A stretch of DNA of 64,000 bases from Nostoc sp. NMS2 (lineage in GTDB: Bacteria; Cyanobacteriota; Cyanobacteriia; Cyanobacteriales; Nostocaceae), in the NCBI RefSeq assembly GCF_017115105.1, contig NZ_JABXKH010000064.1, forward strand, positions 82,637-146,636, written 5' to 3'. Numbering within the stretch: position 1 is the stretch's first letter; every line of letters starts with the position of its first letter. Both the position numbers and the translations under genes were made by a program. The notes beneath the pieces were generated by a model. It saw only the letters and a program-made list of their open reading frames with translations. It had not been told where the DNA came from and ran no database searches. This document shows positions 63,956 through 64,000 of this stretch, piece by piece.

Positions 63956-64000
63956 ATGACAACAACCTTACAACAGCGCTCAAGCGCCAACGTATGGGAT
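63956..64000 (+). CDS. psbA: Photosystem II D1 protein PsbA (first 15 codons, cut by window)
   Basis: The frame from ATG 63956 reads MTTTLQQRSSANVWD and runs off the window end. This is the standard D1 N-terminus. D1 binds the manganese cluster, P680, pheophytin and QB in the photosystem II core. Which psbA copy it is cannot be told from 15 residues. Confidence 0.9.
   Translation, partial: MTTTLQQRSSANVWD

Overview
The window is a piece of cyanobacterial chromosome. Several things point to this: an allophycocyanin-like protein and many phycobilisome assembly genes, CP12, PAM68 and the first codons of psbA (photosystem II D1), SLH-domain iron-uptake-type porins, frequent HIP1 octamers (GCGATCGC), heptanucleotide repeat tracts (ATTACGA and CCCATGC types) and many short palindromic dispersed repeats. 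A HetZ-like protein at the left edge and the repeat style suggest a filamentous, heterocyst-forming Nostoc-type organism. The presence of pebA, pebB, cpeS, cpeT and cpeR says it makes phycoerythrin. Species cannot be named from the sequence alone.

Layout. 1-5.4 kb: end of a HetZ-related gene, a compact convergent restriction-modification pair, a DUF751 gene with rbfA, and two small conserved cyanobacterial genes. 5.9-13.1 kb: a cation diffusion facilitator, a single-domain response regulator, guaA, cbiD, an astacin-like metalloprotease with a cut-off lectin tail, and DUF3177. 14-21.3 kb: CP12, a FIST-domain sensor protein and a Kdp potassium pump operon (kdpA, kdpB, small F/G subunit, kdpC) closed by a terminator, with no kdpD sensor next to it. 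22-32 kb: a small membrane protein, a KdpA-like 27-residue reading frame, an SLH porin, rpsO-pam68, aroF, an HtrA protease, Ap4A phosphorylase and a TPR-trypsin protein whose 5' end lies in a repeat. 32.5-41.3 kb: a phycoerythrin biogenesis island (pebB, pebA, a CpcS-type lyase, a pentapeptide protein, a HEAT-repeat protein, a divergent allophycocyanin-like protein, a rod linker, cpeS, cpeT, cpeR) without cpeBA. 41.3-42.8 kb: a gene-poor stretch with a row of terminator-like hairpins. 42.8-50.9 kb: a second SLH porin, a large one-TM protein, thrC, cpcT and tRNA-Cys. 51-52 kb: scar tissue of an integrase, its companion genes and a transposase. 52-63.2 kb: phosphoketolase, a large eCIS/polymorphic-toxin-like protein, a DUF1565-SLH surface protein, Uma2, a truncated FUSC transporter abutting S-formylglutathione hydrolase, a potassium channel and a nucleoside deaminase. 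The window ends inside psbA.

How the genes work together. PebA and PebB make phycoerythrobilin from biliverdin. CpeS, CpeT and CpcT attach bilins to phycobiliprotein subunits, the linker organises rods, and CpeR activates phycoerythrin expression. The most interesting items are the C-x-R-D-retaining allophycocyanin-like protein, the row of hairpins at 42.1-42.7 kb, the toxin-like protein with a C-terminal domain resembling plant IQM proteins, the KdpA-like microprotein, and the near-identical leaders in front of pebB and cpcT. All calls come from reading the sequence; no database search was run.
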